64,000 bases of DNA from an uncultured Paracoccaceae bacterium (GTDB lineage Bacteria; Pseudomonadota; Alphaproteobacteria; Rhodobacterales; Rhodobacteraceae), in contig CALSOO010000001.1 in NCBI GenBank assembly GCA_943787985.1, forward strand, positions 199,001 to 263,000, read 5' to 3'. The notes beneath the pieces are model-generated. The model was not told the DNA's origin. It ran no database searches and saw only the letters and a list, made by a program, of their open reading frames with translations. Both the position numbers and the translations under genes were made by a program. This document shows, one piece after another, positions 63,317 to 64,000 of this stretch. Positions within the stretch are counted from its first letter, which is position 1; each line of letters starts with the position of its first letter.

Positions 63317-64000
63317 TCAAAGTGTCGCGCGCGTGTGTGGCTCCATAAAGTCTGGATCGGGACCCACGGGAACAATGCGGTTCGGGTTAATCGTGTCGTG
63401 GCTGTAGTGGTAGTGCCGCACGATATGGGCCATGTTCACCGTGCTCGCGACGCCGGTCCATTGATAAAGCTCACGCGTGTAGTCCCACAAATTTGGATAA
63501 TCTACGATCCGCTTGCGATTGCATTTGAAGTGCAAGTGATAGACGGGATCAAAGCGCACGAGTGTCGTGAACAGCCGCCAATCCGCCTCGGTGATCTGTG
63601 TGCCCATCAGGTAACGCCGCTCCGCGAGCCGCGCCTCGAGCCAGTCCATCGTGTCAAACAGAGGATCAACCGCCGCATCATAGGCCGCCTGTGTGGTCGC
63701 AAACCCTGCCTTGTAGACGCCGTTGTTCAGGGTGTCATAGATCCGCGCATTCACCTCTTCAATCTCACCGCGCAGCGGCTCAGGCCAGTAGTCGTCGCTA
63801 TTCCCGGTCAACCCGTCAAACGCAGAGTTCAGCATACGGATGATCTCTGAGCTTTCGTTGCTCACGATCGTCTGGCGCTCTTTGTCCCACAATATCGGCA
63901 CAGTCACCCGCCCTGATATCTGCGGATCCGCCTTCAGATAAATGTCCCGCGCAAAAGGCAGCCCATAGAGCGTATCGCCCGTGGCCCCATGCGCATCTGT
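63317..64000 (-). CDS. yqjG: Glutathionyl-hydroquinone reductase, YqjG/Xi-class GST (cut by window end)
   Basis: The C-terminal 227 residues of a Xi-class GST; the frame is open to the window edge, so the start lies beyond 64000. Visible parts are LYGLPFARDIYLKADP, RVTVPILWDKERQTIVSNES and ITEADWRLFTTLVRFDPVYH, all family landmarks. The catalytic Cys in the N-terminal thioredoxin-like part is outside the window. The enzyme reduces glutathionyl-hydroquinones. It converges on the receiver gene, 6 bases apart. Confidence 0.92.
   Translation of the reverse strand, partial: TDAHGATGDTLYGLPFARDIYLKADPQISGRVTVPILWDKERQTIVSNESSEIIRMLNSAFDGLTGNSDDYWPEPLRGEIEEVNARIYDTLNNGVYKAGFATTQAAYDAAVDPLFDTMDWLEARLAERRYLMGTQITEADWRLFTTLVRFDPVYHLHFKCNRKRIVDYPNLWDYTRELYQWTGVASTVNMAHIVRHYHYSHDTINPNRIVPVGPDPDFMEPHTRATL

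Overview
This window is a chromosomal segment of an alphaproteobacterium of the Rhodobacteraceae, Roseobacter type. The evidence is the gene families and gene order: a MipZ division ATPase, an F0 operon with paired b' and b subunits apart from F1, COQ9, a yejABEF operon after a membrane cytochrome c, TRAP transporters, CtrA-type sites and a typical Rhodobacteraceae 3'-end repeat. Most of it is ordinary, dense, GC-rich core genome. No prophage, CRISPR array or intact insertion sequence is visible.

Layout. 1-4060: RNase T2 (cut by the window edge), quinone oxidoreductase, COQ9, rpsU, prephenate dehydratase, cytochrome c. 4196-9924: yejABEF oligopeptide/microcin C-type ABC importer. 10098-15992: D,D-carboxypeptidase with SPOR domain, isomerase, HAD hydrolase, clpS, RsmC-like methyltransferase, SDR, hemF. 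16048-18020: a disturbed, AT-rich patch where a GNAT gene is broken in two around arsR, a universal stress protein and a relic of a GAPDH gene. 18031-21246: desaturase, divergent hemC/hemE, tRNA(CAT). 21412-25842: GST, RidA, an unknown gene, a CheB-CheR-PAS fusion. 26219-30326: TRAP transporter and an HTH/shikimate-kinase-like regulator. 30420-33052: periplasmic binding protein, histidine kinase and receiver. 33225-36504: peptide-type binding protein and a cytosine-deaminase-like enzyme. 36520-47932: one long minus-strand run holding ffh, rpsP, rimM, trmD, rplS, rpmE and mipZ, with bluB, chorismate mutase, sulfotransferases, TerB, a radical SAM protein and a 47-residue membrane protein inserted among them. 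48150-51784: regulators, a DMT exporter, a GT61 glycosyltransferase. 52016-54692: F0 ATP synthase operon. 54796-64000: FCD/GntR regulator, lipoprotein, smc, lytic transglycosylase, cobalamin genes, a CtrA-boxed receiver, and a partial glutathionyl-hydroquinone reductase.

How the parts connect. hemF, hemC and hemE carry out heme/tetrapyrrole steps. The hemC-hemE intergenic region holds a clean TGT-N12-ACA (PpsR/CrtJ-type) palindrome and the hemF leader holds a close variant, which hints at an aerobic anoxygenic phototroph (inference; no bch or puf genes are in view). bluB, cbiB and cobC show cobalamin synthesis, and an uncharacterised radical SAM protein is nearby. Chorismate mutase and prephenate dehydratase are separate monofunctional proteins for phenylalanine.

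The strongest non-routine signals are: (1) a GNAT gene split by an insertion of about 1.6 kb; (2) a shared operator AACTA-N6-TAGTT in front of both arsR and the stress-protein gene inside that insertion; (3) a relic of an arsenic-type GAPDH gene beside arsR; (4) a translationally coupled 47-residue membrane protein ahead of rimM; (5) a consensus CtrA box before a receiver protein that lacks the conserved lysine.
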